Of a DNA stretch of 64,000 nt, positions 9,868 through 19,599 are shown in pieces; the first letter of the stretch is position 1; every line of letters begins with the position of its first letter. Source of the stretch: Candidatus Vondammii sp. HM_W22 (GTDB lineage: Bacteria; Pseudomonadota; Gammaproteobacteria; Chromatiales; Chromatiaceae); contig NZ_CP099567.1 in assembly GCF_022530855.2 (NCBI RefSeq), positions 2,108,001 through 2,172,000 on the forward strand, read 5' to 3'. The notes under the pieces were generated by a model. It was given only the letters and a program-made list of their open reading frames with translations. It did no database searches and was not told where the DNA came from. Position numbers and translations under genes: made by a program.

Positions 9868-9968
9868 TTCGATACTGGAACAGTCATTTCTCCTATATAC
9901 CCTCACTCCACCCGGTGCCGCATGACGGTACATTGTACGGCTTCATAGATAGAGGGAACTAATACGAA

Positions 9969-10604
9969 ATGAACAAAGCGATACGTCAACAAATATTCAA
10001 GCGGCTGAGGGCTGATAATCCCAACCCGGAAACGGAACTCAACTATGCAACCCCCTTCGAACTGTTGATCGCGGTGGTGCTCTCGGCCCAGGCAACGGAC
10101 AAGGGTGTCAACAAGGCCACAACAAAGCTCTTCCCTGTAGCCAACACACCAGAGACTATTCTGGCACTGGGCGAATCCGGACTGAAGGAGTACATCAGGA
10201 CTATTGGCCTCTATAACAGCAAGGGTGCCAACATCATTAAAACATGCTCATTGCTCATCACTGAGCATGACAGTCAGGTTCCTGATGAGAGAAAGGCGCT
10301 GGAGGCGTTGCCCGGTGTTGGGCGAAAAACCGCCAATGTTATTCTCAACACAGCCTTTGGGCAGCCAACGATGGCAGTGGACACGCATATATTCAGAGTC
10401 AGTAACCGTACCCGGATCGCACCAGGAAAAAATGTAATCGAGGTAGAAGAAAAGCTCCTGCGCAACATCCCCGGTGAGTTTATGCTGAGCGCCCACCACT
10501 GGTTGATTCTCCACGGAAGATACACCTGTATTGCGCGCAAACCCCGCTGTGGTTCCTGTATCATTGAAGACCTGTGTGAATACCGGGACAAAGGTCTGGA
10601 TTGA
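9969..10604 (+). CDS. nth: Endonuclease III (DNA glycosylase/AP lyase)
   Basis: Removes oxidised pyrimidines and cleaves the abasic site in base excision repair. The 211-residue protein matches E. coli Nth in length. The helix-hairpin-helix LPGVGRKTANVILN contains the catalytic lysine, VDTHIFRVSNR the catalytic aspartate, and CIARKPRCGSCIIEDLC is the C-terminal [4Fe-4S] ligand set (C-x6-C-x2-C-x5-C). It follows rsxE, as in E. coli, where rsx and nth are co-transcribed. Intact. Confidence 0.97.
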   Translation: MNKAIRQQIFKRLRADNPNPETELNYATPFELLIAVVLSAQATDKGVNKATTKLFPVANTPETILALGESGLKEYIRTIGLYNSKGANIIKTCSLLITEHDSQVPDERKALEALPGVGRKTANVILNTAFGQPTMAVDTHIFRVSNRTRIAPGKNVIEVEEKLLRNIPGEFMLSAHHWLILHGRYTCIARKPRCGSCIIEDLCEYRDKGLD

Positions 10605-10611
10605 TAACACC

Positions 10612-11040
10612 ATGTTTGGCAACGACCGTGCAAAGATGCGCCAATTCTTTACCGATACCTGGCGTAAAACTCAGGAGAAACTCCCCCTTGATCCTCTGGA
10701 GCAGATTATCGCCACTATCATCAGCCAACACCCCGAGTACCATGCCATGCTGGAGGGGTCGGATGATCTTCTCGATCGGGATTTCATGCCGGTAGGCGGG
10801 GAAAAAAATCCATTTCTCCACATGGGGATGCATATCAGCATTCAAGAGCAGCTTGGCACCGAAAGGCCCTCAGGTATCAATACGCTCTACCGGCAACTGG
10901 TGATCAAGGTGGGTGATCCGCACCAGGCCGAACATCAACTCATGGAGTGCCTTGGCCGCATGCTATGGGAGGCACAGCGCTCCGGTCGGATGCCGGATGA
11001 ACAGGCATATCTCAAATGTGTTAAAGGTTTGGTTGCTTAG
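10612..11040 (+). CDS. DUF1841 family protein
   Basis: The 142-residue protein begins MFGNDRAKMRQFFTDTWRK, which matches the DUF1841 family of short gammaproteobacterial and betaproteobacterial cytoplasmic proteins of unknown function. A conserved H-P-E-Y (SQHPEYHAML) and GGEKNPFLHMGMHI are visible. It starts 7 bases after the nth stop, so it is probably in the same operon. There is no signal peptide or membrane segment. I do not assign a function. Confidence 0.85.
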   Translation: MFGNDRAKMRQFFTDTWRKTQEKLPLDPLEQIIATIISQHPEYHAMLEGSDDLLDRDFMPVGGEKNPFLHMGMHISIQEQLGTERPSGINTLYRQLVIKVGDPHQAEHQLMECLGRMLWEAQRSGRMPDEQAYLKCVKGLVA

Positions 11041-11259
11041 AAACAGGAGAGCAGAAGGCGCAACACCTAACATCTCTTCAGAGATAGCCGGATTAGCTAG
11101 ACGGTGTCATCATGAGTTTAAATTAAGTTGCATAAGATCCAACCTAACAACTAAAAACCAATAACACAATGACAACACCAACACACAAAAGACACGGCAT
11201 AGACGACAACACATGAGAACTACTATCACCATACCTTACAGGACAAAAAGGAATTCACG
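11041..11259. other. A-rich spacer without recognisable gene
   Basis: A- and C-rich DNA (around ACAACACCAACACACAAAAG near 11171) that encodes nothing I recognise. It separates the nth operon from an IS pile-up. Confidence 0.4.
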
Positions 11260-11837
11260 GTGGCATAGCTAAAGATAACCGTTTGTTTCTCATATGCGGT
11301 ATTCTGGATTCTATGCACAAGCGAGCCGTGGCGCAACTTACCACCTGATTAGGGTGATAGGGAGAACACCCATCGGCGTTTTTGTCGTTGGCGTGATAAA
11401 GGCATATGGGAGGATTTATTGCCCCAGATAATTGATGAGCCGAACTTTGAATGGATTATGATTGATGGCAGTCATATCAATATTCATCCACATGCAGCAG
11501 GTGCGGACAGGAGGCAATCAAGATATGAGCCGTACAAAAGGGGGCTTAACACCAAGATCCACTTGGCCGTGGATGCGTGTGGTGTGCCGATCAGATTCAT
11601 TGTTACTAAAGGTACCAGGGCTGATTGCACGCAGGCTAGCACACTGATTTTATGGGCTTAGAGGTGAATGTCTTTTGGCTGATATGGCCCACGATACACA
11701 GGGGATATTAGAGAAGGCAAAATCACAGGATATAAGTATTGTTATTCCACCAAAGAAGAATAGAAAAGAACAGCGAGAATATGACAAGCATCTGTACTAA
11801 ATTAGTACATTTGGTTGAGAATGCATTTCTACATCTC
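11260..11837 (+). pseudogene. IS5-family (IS427-group) transposase remnant
   Basis: Plus-strand frames spell a decayed transposase: HGGIAKDNRLF (~11260), then NTHRRFCRWRDKGIWEDLLP, then EWIMIDGSHINIHPHAAG with the first catalytic aspartate (~11450), TKIHLAVDACGVPIRFIVTK, and finally IPPKKNRKEQREYDKHLY (~11740). At least three frameshifts separate these pieces. The family call comes from the GxHxKxHPHAAG and NRKEQR signatures of the IS427 group. Non-functional. Confidence 0.7.
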
Positions 11838-11970
11838 CAATGAGACAGCCCTAAATTCTGTGTAACTGCCTATCATTAAACCCAAACAAGGGAGAGGATA
11901 GGCAGCTGATCGACAAGAAAGAGCTCCAAGCGATAGCCCAAGCAGCCACTAATAACATTAAAATTAAAGA
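11838..11970 (+). mobile_element. IS256-type left-end fragment
   Basis: CCTAAATTCTGTGTAACTGC and the following bases, through a start encoding IDKKELQAIAQAA, match the left end and first codons of the intact IS256 element at 43167. Similarity stops where the IS3 element begins at ~11971, so the IS256 copy was probably truncated by that insertion. Confidence 0.7.
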
Positions 11971-13144
11971 GGTAATACCCCGGGAAGTAGCTGACGCCAA
12001 AAGTAGAATTTTCTCGTAATATGAACGCAGGAGATTCTGCATGAAGACATCAAGATTCAAGGACAGCCAGATCATTGCTATTCTCAAGCAGGCTGAGACT
12101 GTCACACCAGTTTCCGATCTGTGCCGGGAGCATGGGCATGAGCAGTGCCACCTTCTACAAGTGGCGCGCCAAATACGGCGGCATGGACGCCTCTCTCATG
12201 AAGCGTATGAAGGAACTCGAGGATAAGAACCGGCGACTCAAGAAGATGTACGCTGAGACCAAATTAGAGGCGGAGATCGTCAAGGAGGCCCTGGCAAAAA
12301 AGTGGTAAGGCCATCTCGTCGCAAAGAGATGGCGTGTCGGTACGCCTGGCTTGTCGTGCATTTCTGTATCAGCGAGACCTGCTATCGCTATCAGGCCAAG
12401 CATTCGAGCGACAACGCACTGATTGCAGATTGGTTACTCCGATTGACGATGACCAATCGAACCTGGGGTTTAGGGTTGTGCTATTTGTACCTGCGCAATG
12501 TGAAGGGTTACCCCTACAATCATAAACGTGTATACCGCATATACAGGGAGTTTGAGCTGAACCTGCGGATCAAGCTCAAACGTCGATTGAAGCGCGACGT
12601 GCCGGATGCGCTAGCTGTACCTCGTCAAATTAACATCATGTGGTCGATGGATTTTATGCATGACAGCCTGGCCGATGGCCGTAGCTTCAGGACGTTCAAT
12701 GTCATCGACGACTACAATCGTGAGGGGCTGGGTATTGAGGTGGACTTCTCGTTACCGGCAGTGCGTGTCATTCGTGCACTGGAACAGATCATCGAATGGC
12801 GAGGCAAGCCAAATTCCATTCGCTGCGACAATGGCCCCGAACTAATCAGTGGTCAACTGATGGAGTGGGCAGAGAAACAGTGGATTAAGTTACACTATAT
12901 CCAGCCCGGCAACCCGCAACAGAACGCGTACGTGGAGCGTTTTAACAGAACAGTTCGACATGAATAGCTGAACCAGCATCTCTTTGAGTCGATCGAGTAT
13001 GCCCAGCACACCGCCACTCAATGGTTGTGGCGCTACAATACAGAGCGGCCAAACATGGCCATTGGAGGAATAACACCGTATCAGAAGTTGGCGCAAGCCG
13101 CATAAGCTCTACTTTTGTGCGCAGCTGAAAATGGGGGGATTACC
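11971..13144 (+). mobile_element. IS3-family element, degraded (orfA frameshift, orfB nonsense)
   Basis: The ends GGTAATACCCC (11971) and GGGGGGATTACC (13133-13144) are inverted repeats. orfA begins at ATG 12041 (MKTSRFKDSQIIAILKQAE) and is frameshifted near 12130, continuing as SSATFYKWRAKYGGMDA to [12 protein letters not shown] at ~12308. orfB runs from 12302 to 13105 and contains the DDE core ([28 protein letters not shown]). A TAG at 12965-12967 interrupts it 46 codons before the natural end (ITPYQKLAQAA), where a Trp codon is expected. Inactive without suppression. The right end abuts the IS5-like element at 13145. Confidence 0.8.
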
Positions 13145-15756
13145 GACCCTGAAATATTCATTCCAGGCACTTAATAATACTGTTGTTTCTGTTTTGCAAA
13201 CAGGAACAACAGTATGGACATGATATTTTTCAGCACAAAAAGAACCTCCCTCATCCATTTTCTGAAGTTGAAGGCAGCCGCCGCCATAAGCAAGTTAATC
13301 TGATCCCCGGCAAAGCCTTTAAGAAAGTTTGAAATGCCCCCATTCTATGGCCACTTGGCTTGTTAGGTTCTCCGCATTTCACGTAATCCAAAATACGCCA
13401 TCTCTGGCGTGACGTAGTGTTGTGAACTGTGGGGTCGCCGCTCATTATATCGGCAACGCCACTGTTCAATAACAACTCTGGCTTCGGTCAGGCTACCAAA
13501 TATCTCTGCATTTAAACACTCCTTAGCGGAAAATGCCGTTGAAGCTTTCATTGCTGCCATTTTGCCAGGGTTTTCCCGGTTCAATATTGGCTAGCTTAAT
13601 ATCATGCTTTTCCAGTTCCTCGCGCAGTACGAGGGCCAACAGCTCAGCTCCGTTGTCGCTGCGAATGGCTCGGGGAATTCCGTAGCGAATGATTAATTCA
13701 CGTAGCACCGCTTTCACGTGTTGACTCTGTAAGTATCGACCAGTTTTGATTGCCAGACAATAACCGGTTGCTTCGTCCTTGACCGTCAAGCACCGCAGAG
13801 GCTCTGCGTCATGATAGCGGTCATGTACGAAATCCCATGCCCACACATCATTCCGTCGTAGCGCCAATCCCTCCAGTTTTACCCCAGTGCGAATCTTCCG
13901 TCGAGGGCGATAAGGCGGCAAACACAGACCATTAAGCCGCCAGAGTCGATATACGCATTTGTTGTTTACCTGCCAACCTCTGAGCCGCAGATAGGCGCCT
14001 GCTAAACGATAGCCCCAACTGGGATCCTCCCGCACCACTACACGCAACGCGGCCGACAGATGCCGGTCACGACGTTCTCGTTTTGAACTATAATGAAGCC
14101 CCGATCGCGGTGTCGTACAAAACCAGCTTGCTCGCCTTTGGCTAAGGCCCCGTTCAATAGCAAACAATGCCATGGCGCGCTTCGCGCGGGGGCTCACCAC
14201 TTTTTTGCTTGTATCTCCTTCATGACCTCTACTTCCAGGTCACGTTCTGCTAGCAGCTTTTTGAGCCGCATGTTCTCATCCTTGACTCGCTTTAGCTCCC
14301 GCACATCTGAAACTTCCATCCCGGCATACTTGTTGCGCCAACGGTAGATCGACTGCTCCGATACGCCGTGTTTGCGTGCTGCCGCTACGGCCGTTGTTGC
14401 CTCTGCATCGCGCAGTACAGCCACGATCTGCTCATCTGAAAAATGTCCCTTCTTCATCCTGGTTCTCCTCAGGTAGAGGAAAACCTAACATACCACTGGT
14501 CTAGTGTTCGGGGGCAATCCAAGTTCCTTTTTAGCCTGTGGTCACTCTTTAAGTGACCACAGGCTCAATACCAGCTCGTCTTCTGAAACGTTTTCTGGCT
14601 AATGCCATGGCTTCTCCTGAGGTATTCTTCCTAGCAGGCTTTGTGGCGTTACTATCTGGGTGTCATTAACCTTTGATTTACCCCGATAACCTCGATCAGC
14701 AATACCCACTTTGGGTACTCGATTGATGAGACGTTTCACCTGTGCCAAGCACCAATCACAATGCCCGCGTCCCTTATGGTGGTGATTGATGCCTTGGTGC
14801 CAAACTCATAACGCTGCTGGGCCTTGCCTTTGCTCATACAGTAAACATGAGGTTCATGTAGGCTGTACAACTTGTTTTTATCAGCACGCTTCTGATTCAG
14901 CATGCGCTGGTACAGGGTGAACTTTTCTGCATAGAATTTCTGTTGTTCTCCGGTCATCTTACGCTGTATTTCACGTAGTAATCGGCCGCTGATGGTCTTT
15001 AATCGCTTGACGGCCTTACGTGCCTTTTTACGATTCCTCGGATGCGTGGCAAATCGGGTGGGGAGCTTGAGAATTTTTACTTCCTTCTCATGGCTTCGAC
15101 TGAGCACGATACCTTCTGCTCGGGCCATCTTGAGTAACTGCCCGTGTATCTTTCGGTACTGCTTTGCATCAGTTGGAAAGGTAATGTTTTTCTCTTGTAC
15201 GGTAGTGTCGATACACATTTTATCTTCGATCGCCTTTTCTTGATGTAAGGCGATAGAGGCAGCCAGGACCTTTTCAAAACCTTCGTTGTCAATACGCTTT
15301 CTGAAGTAAGTCAGGTCGGAGGGGTCACAAGGAAGTTGCCATTGGAATTCGATCTCACCCGTAAAACTCGGGTAGTAGGGATTTTGTATCCAGCGTTGAA
15401 TCAGAACCTCGTCACTGAGATCTTCCAGATGCTTGAGTATCGAGAGGCCCACCATTAGGCGGATGGGTTTTGAGGGCTTTCCAAGATGAGAATAAAGCGG
15501 GGCAAATTCAGCATCAAAATATGACCAGTCTATCTGTCTGGCCAGTAGCAAAAGTGGATGCTTGGGGTTCAGCTGATCCAGTAAGTTCTGGTGCAGGAAA
15601 CTTTGCTGGTTGGGATTGGCTGTCTTGGCTTTGCTCAATTATCCACCTCTGTTTCGTCCAGTTTTTCTCTGCTTTTATCCCTTTCACGGACGTTTATTTT
15701 ATAAAATTTAGACGCTTATTTTATATAAATCATTGCGTTATGAATATTTCAGGGTC
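13145..15756 (-). mobile_element. IS5-superfamily (IS1478-like) element copy A, interrupted by IS3
   Basis: The ends GACCCTGAAATATTCAT (13145) and ATGAATATTTCAGGGTC (ending 15756) are the same terminal repeats as copies B (20479-21950) and C (44644-46091). The transposase is on the minus strand, starting near 15638 (MSKAKTANPNQQSFLHQNLL). A 49-bp deletion relative to copy B breaks it near 14745, and an IS3 element is inserted at 13330-14521. The 14-bp hairpin shared by all copies is at 14533-14565. Inactive. I use IS1478-like as a tentative subgroup name. Confidence 0.8.
13330..14521 (-). mobile_element. IS3-family element (1192 bp) nested in IS5-like copy A, copy 1
   Basis: It starts TGAAATGCCCCC and ends GGGGGCAATCCA, with AGTT repeated on both sides (4-bp target duplication). 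orfA (14194-14457) encodes an 87-residue helix-turn-helix/leucine-zipper protein (MKKGHFSDEQIVAVLRDAE). orfB begins at 14200 and carries the DDE domain (VWAWDFVHDRY, IRSDNGAE, NGSNESFNGIFR). An extra A at ~13525 shifts its frame at GIFRKECLN, truncating it to 225 residues. The second copy (35059-36250) lacks that insertion but has its own lesion. The host IS reads through cleanly when this element is removed. Confidence 0.85.
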
Positions 15757-15762
15757 GACTAG

Positions 15763-15852
15763 CTACTTGTAATCAGCGGCAGAATGATCACAGAGGGTTC
15801 GGAATTCGAGTGGCTGATAGCGACTTGAAGTGGCTGGATCGCTCTAAACTCT
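15763..15852 (+). repeat. Dispersed repeat R1, copy 2 (left of gshA)
   Basis: CTACTTGTAATCAGCGGCAG through GCTGATAGCGACTTGAAGTG to CGCTCTAAACTCT matches the copies at 993 and 36406. It lies directly after the IS5-like element A end and ~225 bases before the gshA start. A copy in the opposite orientation lies just after gshA. Confidence 0.75.
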
Positions 15853-16026
15853 GGGCAATAAAAGAGGTGCCATTTAAAGACGGAGTCGAGGTAGATAAAT
15901 TAGACCAGATTGCCACTTGAGAAATGACTAATACACCGCTTTTGATAATAACTCCGGCCTGACTGTGCATCTCTTTTCGCCCGTTTCCCAATCGGCAATA
16001 AATCTAGTGTCTGAGGTTGTAACAGG

Positions 16027-16032
16027 TATAAT
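16027..16032 (+). promoter_or_regulatory. Perfect -10 box (TATAAT) upstream of gshA
   Basis: TATAAT lies 47 bases before the proposed TTG start of gshA. I do not find a good -35 at 16-18 bases upstream. If used, it places transcription start downstream of the first in-frame ATG at 15965, supporting the later start codon. Confidence 0.4.
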
Positions 16033-16078
16033 AGCGGCCGGAAAATCTCTGATTACACGCATATTTGGATGCCATGCT

Positions 16079-17653
16079 TTGTACCAATCGTTTGAAAATC
16101 GCATCAGGCGCCTGACCGCTGAGGCCTGGCTGGCCCTGAGTATGGGAGGTGGTATTGGGCTGGAAAAGGAGTCTCTGCGTGTTTCACATGATGGCAGCAT
16201 TGCACAGACCCCCCATCCTATGGCGCTGGGCTCGGCGCTGACCAACCCCTATATCACCACCGACTATTCTGAAGCCTTGGCAGAATTGATTACCCCTCCG
16301 TTGCAGGATGGTGGTGAGGCACTGGCATTTTTGCGGGACGTGCAAAAATTTGTCTACGATAATCTGGAGAATGAAATACTTTGGGCCACCAGTATGCCCT
16401 GCGTATTGGCGGGTGGAAAGAATATTCCCATTGCCCGTTATGGTAACTCCAATGCGGGCTTGATGAAAACGGTCTACCGCCGCGGCCTAGGGCGTCGTTA
16501 TGGCCGGGTGATGCAGGTGATTGCCGGTGTCCATTTCAACTTTTCACTGAATGAGGCCTTCTGGCCACTGTTTCAGGAGATGGAAGGAGGTAGAGGTTCT
16601 TTGCGCCAGTTTACCGATAGCAGCTATCTTGGAATGATTCGTAACCTGCAGCGTTTTGGCTGGTTGATTCCCTATCTGTTCGGTGCCTCGCCGGCAGTTT
16701 GCAAGTCGTTTCTCGGCGGCAGGTCGACATCCCTCGACTCCTTCGATGACACCACCTATTACGAACCCTATGCCACCTCTTTGCGGATGGGTGATATTGG
16801 CTATACCAACAGCAAAGAGAAGGGTGTCGGCATCAAGGCCAGCTATAACAGTCTCGATGCTTATATAGAGAGCCTTACCCATGCCATTGAGACACGCTGT
16901 CCGGTGTGGAAACACATAGGGGTTAAAGTAAATGGTCGCTATGAACAGCTCAATAACAACATCCTGCAAATTGAAAATGAATACTATAGTACGGTCAGGC
17001 CAAAGCAGGTGCAGGATGGCCTTGAGAAACCAACGCTGGCGCTGAAGCGTCGTGGGGTTCGCTATATTGAGCTCAGATCTTTGGATGTCAATGCCTTTGA
17101 TCCCTTGGGTGTGAGTGAACGCCAGCTCTTTTTTTTGCGGGCGTTCATGCTTTTCTGTCTGCTTCAGGAGAGTCCTCCAATCAATGTGCAGGAGCGGCGG
17201 GAGATCGATCAGAACATTGGTGGGGTGGCACACCGGGGCAGAGATCCTGCACTTTATCTGTTACGGCAGGGCCGTGAAATCCTGTTGCGTGACTGGGCTA
17301 GTGAGATTTGTCAGGCGCTACAGCCGGTGTGCGAATTACTGGATGAAAATAGTGCGAGACAACCTTATACACTGGCGCTGAGAGAGCAGATGGAGAGTGT
17401 CCGGGATCCGGATTGCACACCCTCTGCTAGAATGCTGGCTGAGATGCGTGCCCGGGGAGAGGGTTTTTTTCATTTTGCCTGGCGCATGTCACATCAGCAT
17501 CAGAAGTATTTCGAAAATTTTCAACTCTCCGATGAGCGACGAGCGATGTTTGCCGGGGAGACGGAAAAATCGCTACTCAGGCAGGCTGAGACAGAAGCGT
17601 CGGATGAGATCGATTTTGAACAGTTTCTGGCGAATTATTTTGCCCAGCAGTAG
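16079..17653 (+). CDS. gshA: Glutamate--cysteine ligase
   Basis: Catalyses ATP-dependent gamma-glutamylcysteine formation, the first step of glutathione synthesis. The family N-terminus is (M)YQSFENRLRQL; here LYQSFENRIRRL begins at TTG 16079 with GGAT about 8 bases upstream, so I prefer TTG over the in-frame ATG at 15965, which would add 38 unrelated residues. The protein is then 524 residues, normal for the gammaproteobacterial type. GGGIGLEKESLRVS, TDYSEALAELITPP and RYIELRSLDVNAFDP are conserved active-site segments. It has no operon partners and is bracketed by inverted copies of repeat R1. Confidence 0.95.
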   Translation: MYQSFENRIRRLTAEAWLALSMGGGIGLEKESLRVSHDGSIAQTPHPMALGSALTNPYITTDYSEALAELITPPLQDGGEALAFLRDVQKFVYDNLENEILWATSMPCVLAGGKNIPIARYGNSNAGLMKTVYRRGLGRRYGRVMQVIAGVHFNFSLNEAFWPLFQEMEGGRGSLRQFTDSSYLGMIRNLQRFGWLIPYLFGASPAVCKSFLGGRSTSLDSFDDTTYYEPYATSLRMGDIGYTNSKEKGVGIKASYNSLDAYIESLTHAIETRCPVWKHIGVKVNGRYEQLNNNILQIENEYYSTVRPKQVQDGLEKPTLALKRRGVRYIELRSLDVNAFDPLGVSERQLFFLRAFMLFCLLQESPPINVQERREIDQNIGGVAHRGRDPALYLLRQGREILLRDWASEICQALQPVCELLDENSARQPYTLALREQMESVRDPDCTPSARMLAEMRARGEGFFHFAWRMSHQHQKYFENFQLSDERRAMFAGETEKSLLRQAETEASDEIDFEQFLANYFAQQ

Positions 17654-17698
17654 GGTAGTCGTCCCCGAATTATCTATAATTCAGATGATAAGTATGAA

Positions 17699-17767
17699 CT
17701 AGAGTTTAGAGCGACACAGTCACTTCAAGTCGCTATCAGCCACTCGAGTTCCGATTATTCTGCCGCA
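17699..17767 (-). repeat. Dispersed repeat R1, copy 3 (inverted, right of gshA)
   Basis: Read on the minus strand it contains TCGGAACTCGAGTGGCTGAT and GCGACTTGAAGTG, ending CGCTCTAAACTCT, as in the other R1 copies. The first ~20 bases of R1 are diverged. It begins 46 bases after the gshA stop. Confidence 0.7.
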
Positions 17768-17865
17768 TCAAAACCTTGCAAACATGAAATCATAAAAACC
17801 GGATAATAGTGCTGATCTATTCCGTTTACAATTTTCTCAGATCTTAAACCTCTCGCACCCATTGG

Positions 17866-19290
17866 TGGAGACTGTTCAAAATTTTGTGTCAACGTAAAAG
17901 CACTCAATCCATATCATCACAGATCAAGTGCGCGATCAGAGCTATGGTCAAATCTGGTGTATAAGCCATCAAGCAGCTTCCTGTTCAACTCGGATCCCAT
18001 CTTTAAATTGCACACCTTCAATTACATCGGCGAGCAGTTGATAGCCTCTTAAGCGGTGCCATCTTTTTTGTGCAGTGTGCATCAACTTAAATGCCATGGC
18101 CAACGTCGTTAATCGACTACCGCAGTTCTTTGTTCTCGTGGTTCTAAGCCGCACTGTGGCAAACACCGATTCAATCGGGTTGCTGGTTCGTATATGCCCC
18201 CAATGTTCCGCAGGAAAATCATAAAAAGTCAGCATCTTGTCTCGGTCTTTTTGTAAGCAATGCATCGCTTTCGGGTACTTAACCTCATATTTTCGCAAGC
18301 ATAAATCAAAGGCTTTTTCGGCATGGGTTCGAGAGTCAGACATCCAAATATCATGCAGATTCTCTTTGACTTTAGGCTGTATCGCCCTAGGCACTTTGTT
18401 GAGCACATTGGCGGTCTTGTGCACCCAACAACGCTGGTGCTTCGTCGTTGGCCAATGCTTGGTAATGGCCTTCCAGAAGCCTAGTGCACCGTCACCAACG
18501 GCCACCTCTGGCGGCACCGTAAAACCTTGTTCTGTGAGCTGCTCTAACAACTCTAACCAGCTCGCTTCTGACTCACGGTAGCCATCCGTAAGCCCAATGA
18601 CTTCCTTACGACCTGTGCTGTCGGAACCCATGATCACCAGCAAGCAAAGCTTGTCGTCTTGCCTTACGTTGCAATAAACACCGTCGGCCCAAATGTACAC
18701 ATAGCGCCGCTTTTATAAATCGCGCTTACGCCACTGACCATATTCGCCTTCCCAAGTTTGCTTGAGGCGGCTTATGGTATTGGAGGACAAACCTTTGGCA
18801 TCAGCGCCAAGCAAACCTGCCAGTGCGTCCTTGAAGTCGCCTGTAGAGATGCCTTTCAAGTACAACCAGGGCAGCAGCTCTTCAATGGTCTTCGCTCGCT
18901 TCAAGTACGGTGGCACCAAACCGCTGTTGAACTTGATGCCTTGCCCGGTACGATCTCTTACTTTGGGAACCTTGACCCCAATATCACCAAGCCCTGTTTG
19001 GATCATACGTTCTGGCAGGTGCCCATTGCGCACAACACCTTGTAAGCCTGATTCTCTCAGCAACCCTTGGTATTGTGCTAACAGGGTGGCGACTTCCGCC
19101 TCTATGGCTTGGGCTAATAGTTGCTGGGATCCGGTATGTAAAAGCTCAGAAAGGACATCTCGCGCTGGCCTATTCAGCCCGACAATATTATCATTCTTCA
19201 TGTAGCGTACTCTTGTTGGTTGGTGATCGGCTAGGATCTTTTCCTTCCAACAGGATATGCTGCCTTAATTCCTCATACACCAGAAATGAC
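17866..19290 (-). mobile_element. IS256-family element with one nonsense codon
   Basis: The left end has GAGACTGTTCAAAATTTTGT, typical of IS256 ends. The transposase is on the minus strand from 19201 (MKNDNIVGLNRPARDVLSEL) to 17969, 410 residues if read through. Catalytic residues lie in VYIWADGVYC, VAVGDGALGFW and TSNPIESVFATVR. A single TAA at 18713-18715 (after WRKRDL, before KRRYVYIW) splits it; there is no frameshift. The right boundary is unclear: the end near 19260-19290 is diverged and abuts another IS256 fragment. Likely a recent pseudogene. Confidence 0.8.
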
Positions 19291-19315
19291 TATACCTCGC
19301 GCGATCAAGCCTACC

Positions 19316-19582
19316 CTAGAAGAAGATAGCCAGTTGAGACAAGGTCAGATTCCAGTTGCGAATGTGCATCGTCCATTTCTTACTGGCGTTCTGAATGCCA
19401 AGGTATAATAATTTGAGCAGGCTGTTGTCATTCGGAAAATCGCCCTTGGTTTTTGTCAGTTTCCGGAATTGTTGATGCACTGCTTCAATAGAATTAGTCG
19501 TATAAATAACTCGACGAGTGTCCTCGGGGTAACGAAAACAGACGGATAAGTTATCCCACTTCTTGCGCCATGATTGAATCAC
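19316..19582 (-). pseudogene. C-terminal fragment of another IS256-family transposase
   Basis: The minus-strand frame encodes KKWDNLSVCFRYPEDTRRVI, YTTNSIEAVHQQFRKLTKTK and NASKKWTMHIRNWNLTLSQL, the C-terminal end of an IS256 transposase with the last catalytic glutamate in SIEAV. It differs from both other IS256 types here. The N-terminal two thirds are absent; an IS30 element begins at ~19600. Confidence 0.75.
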
Positions 19583-19599
19583 GATGGGGTATTTATCGC

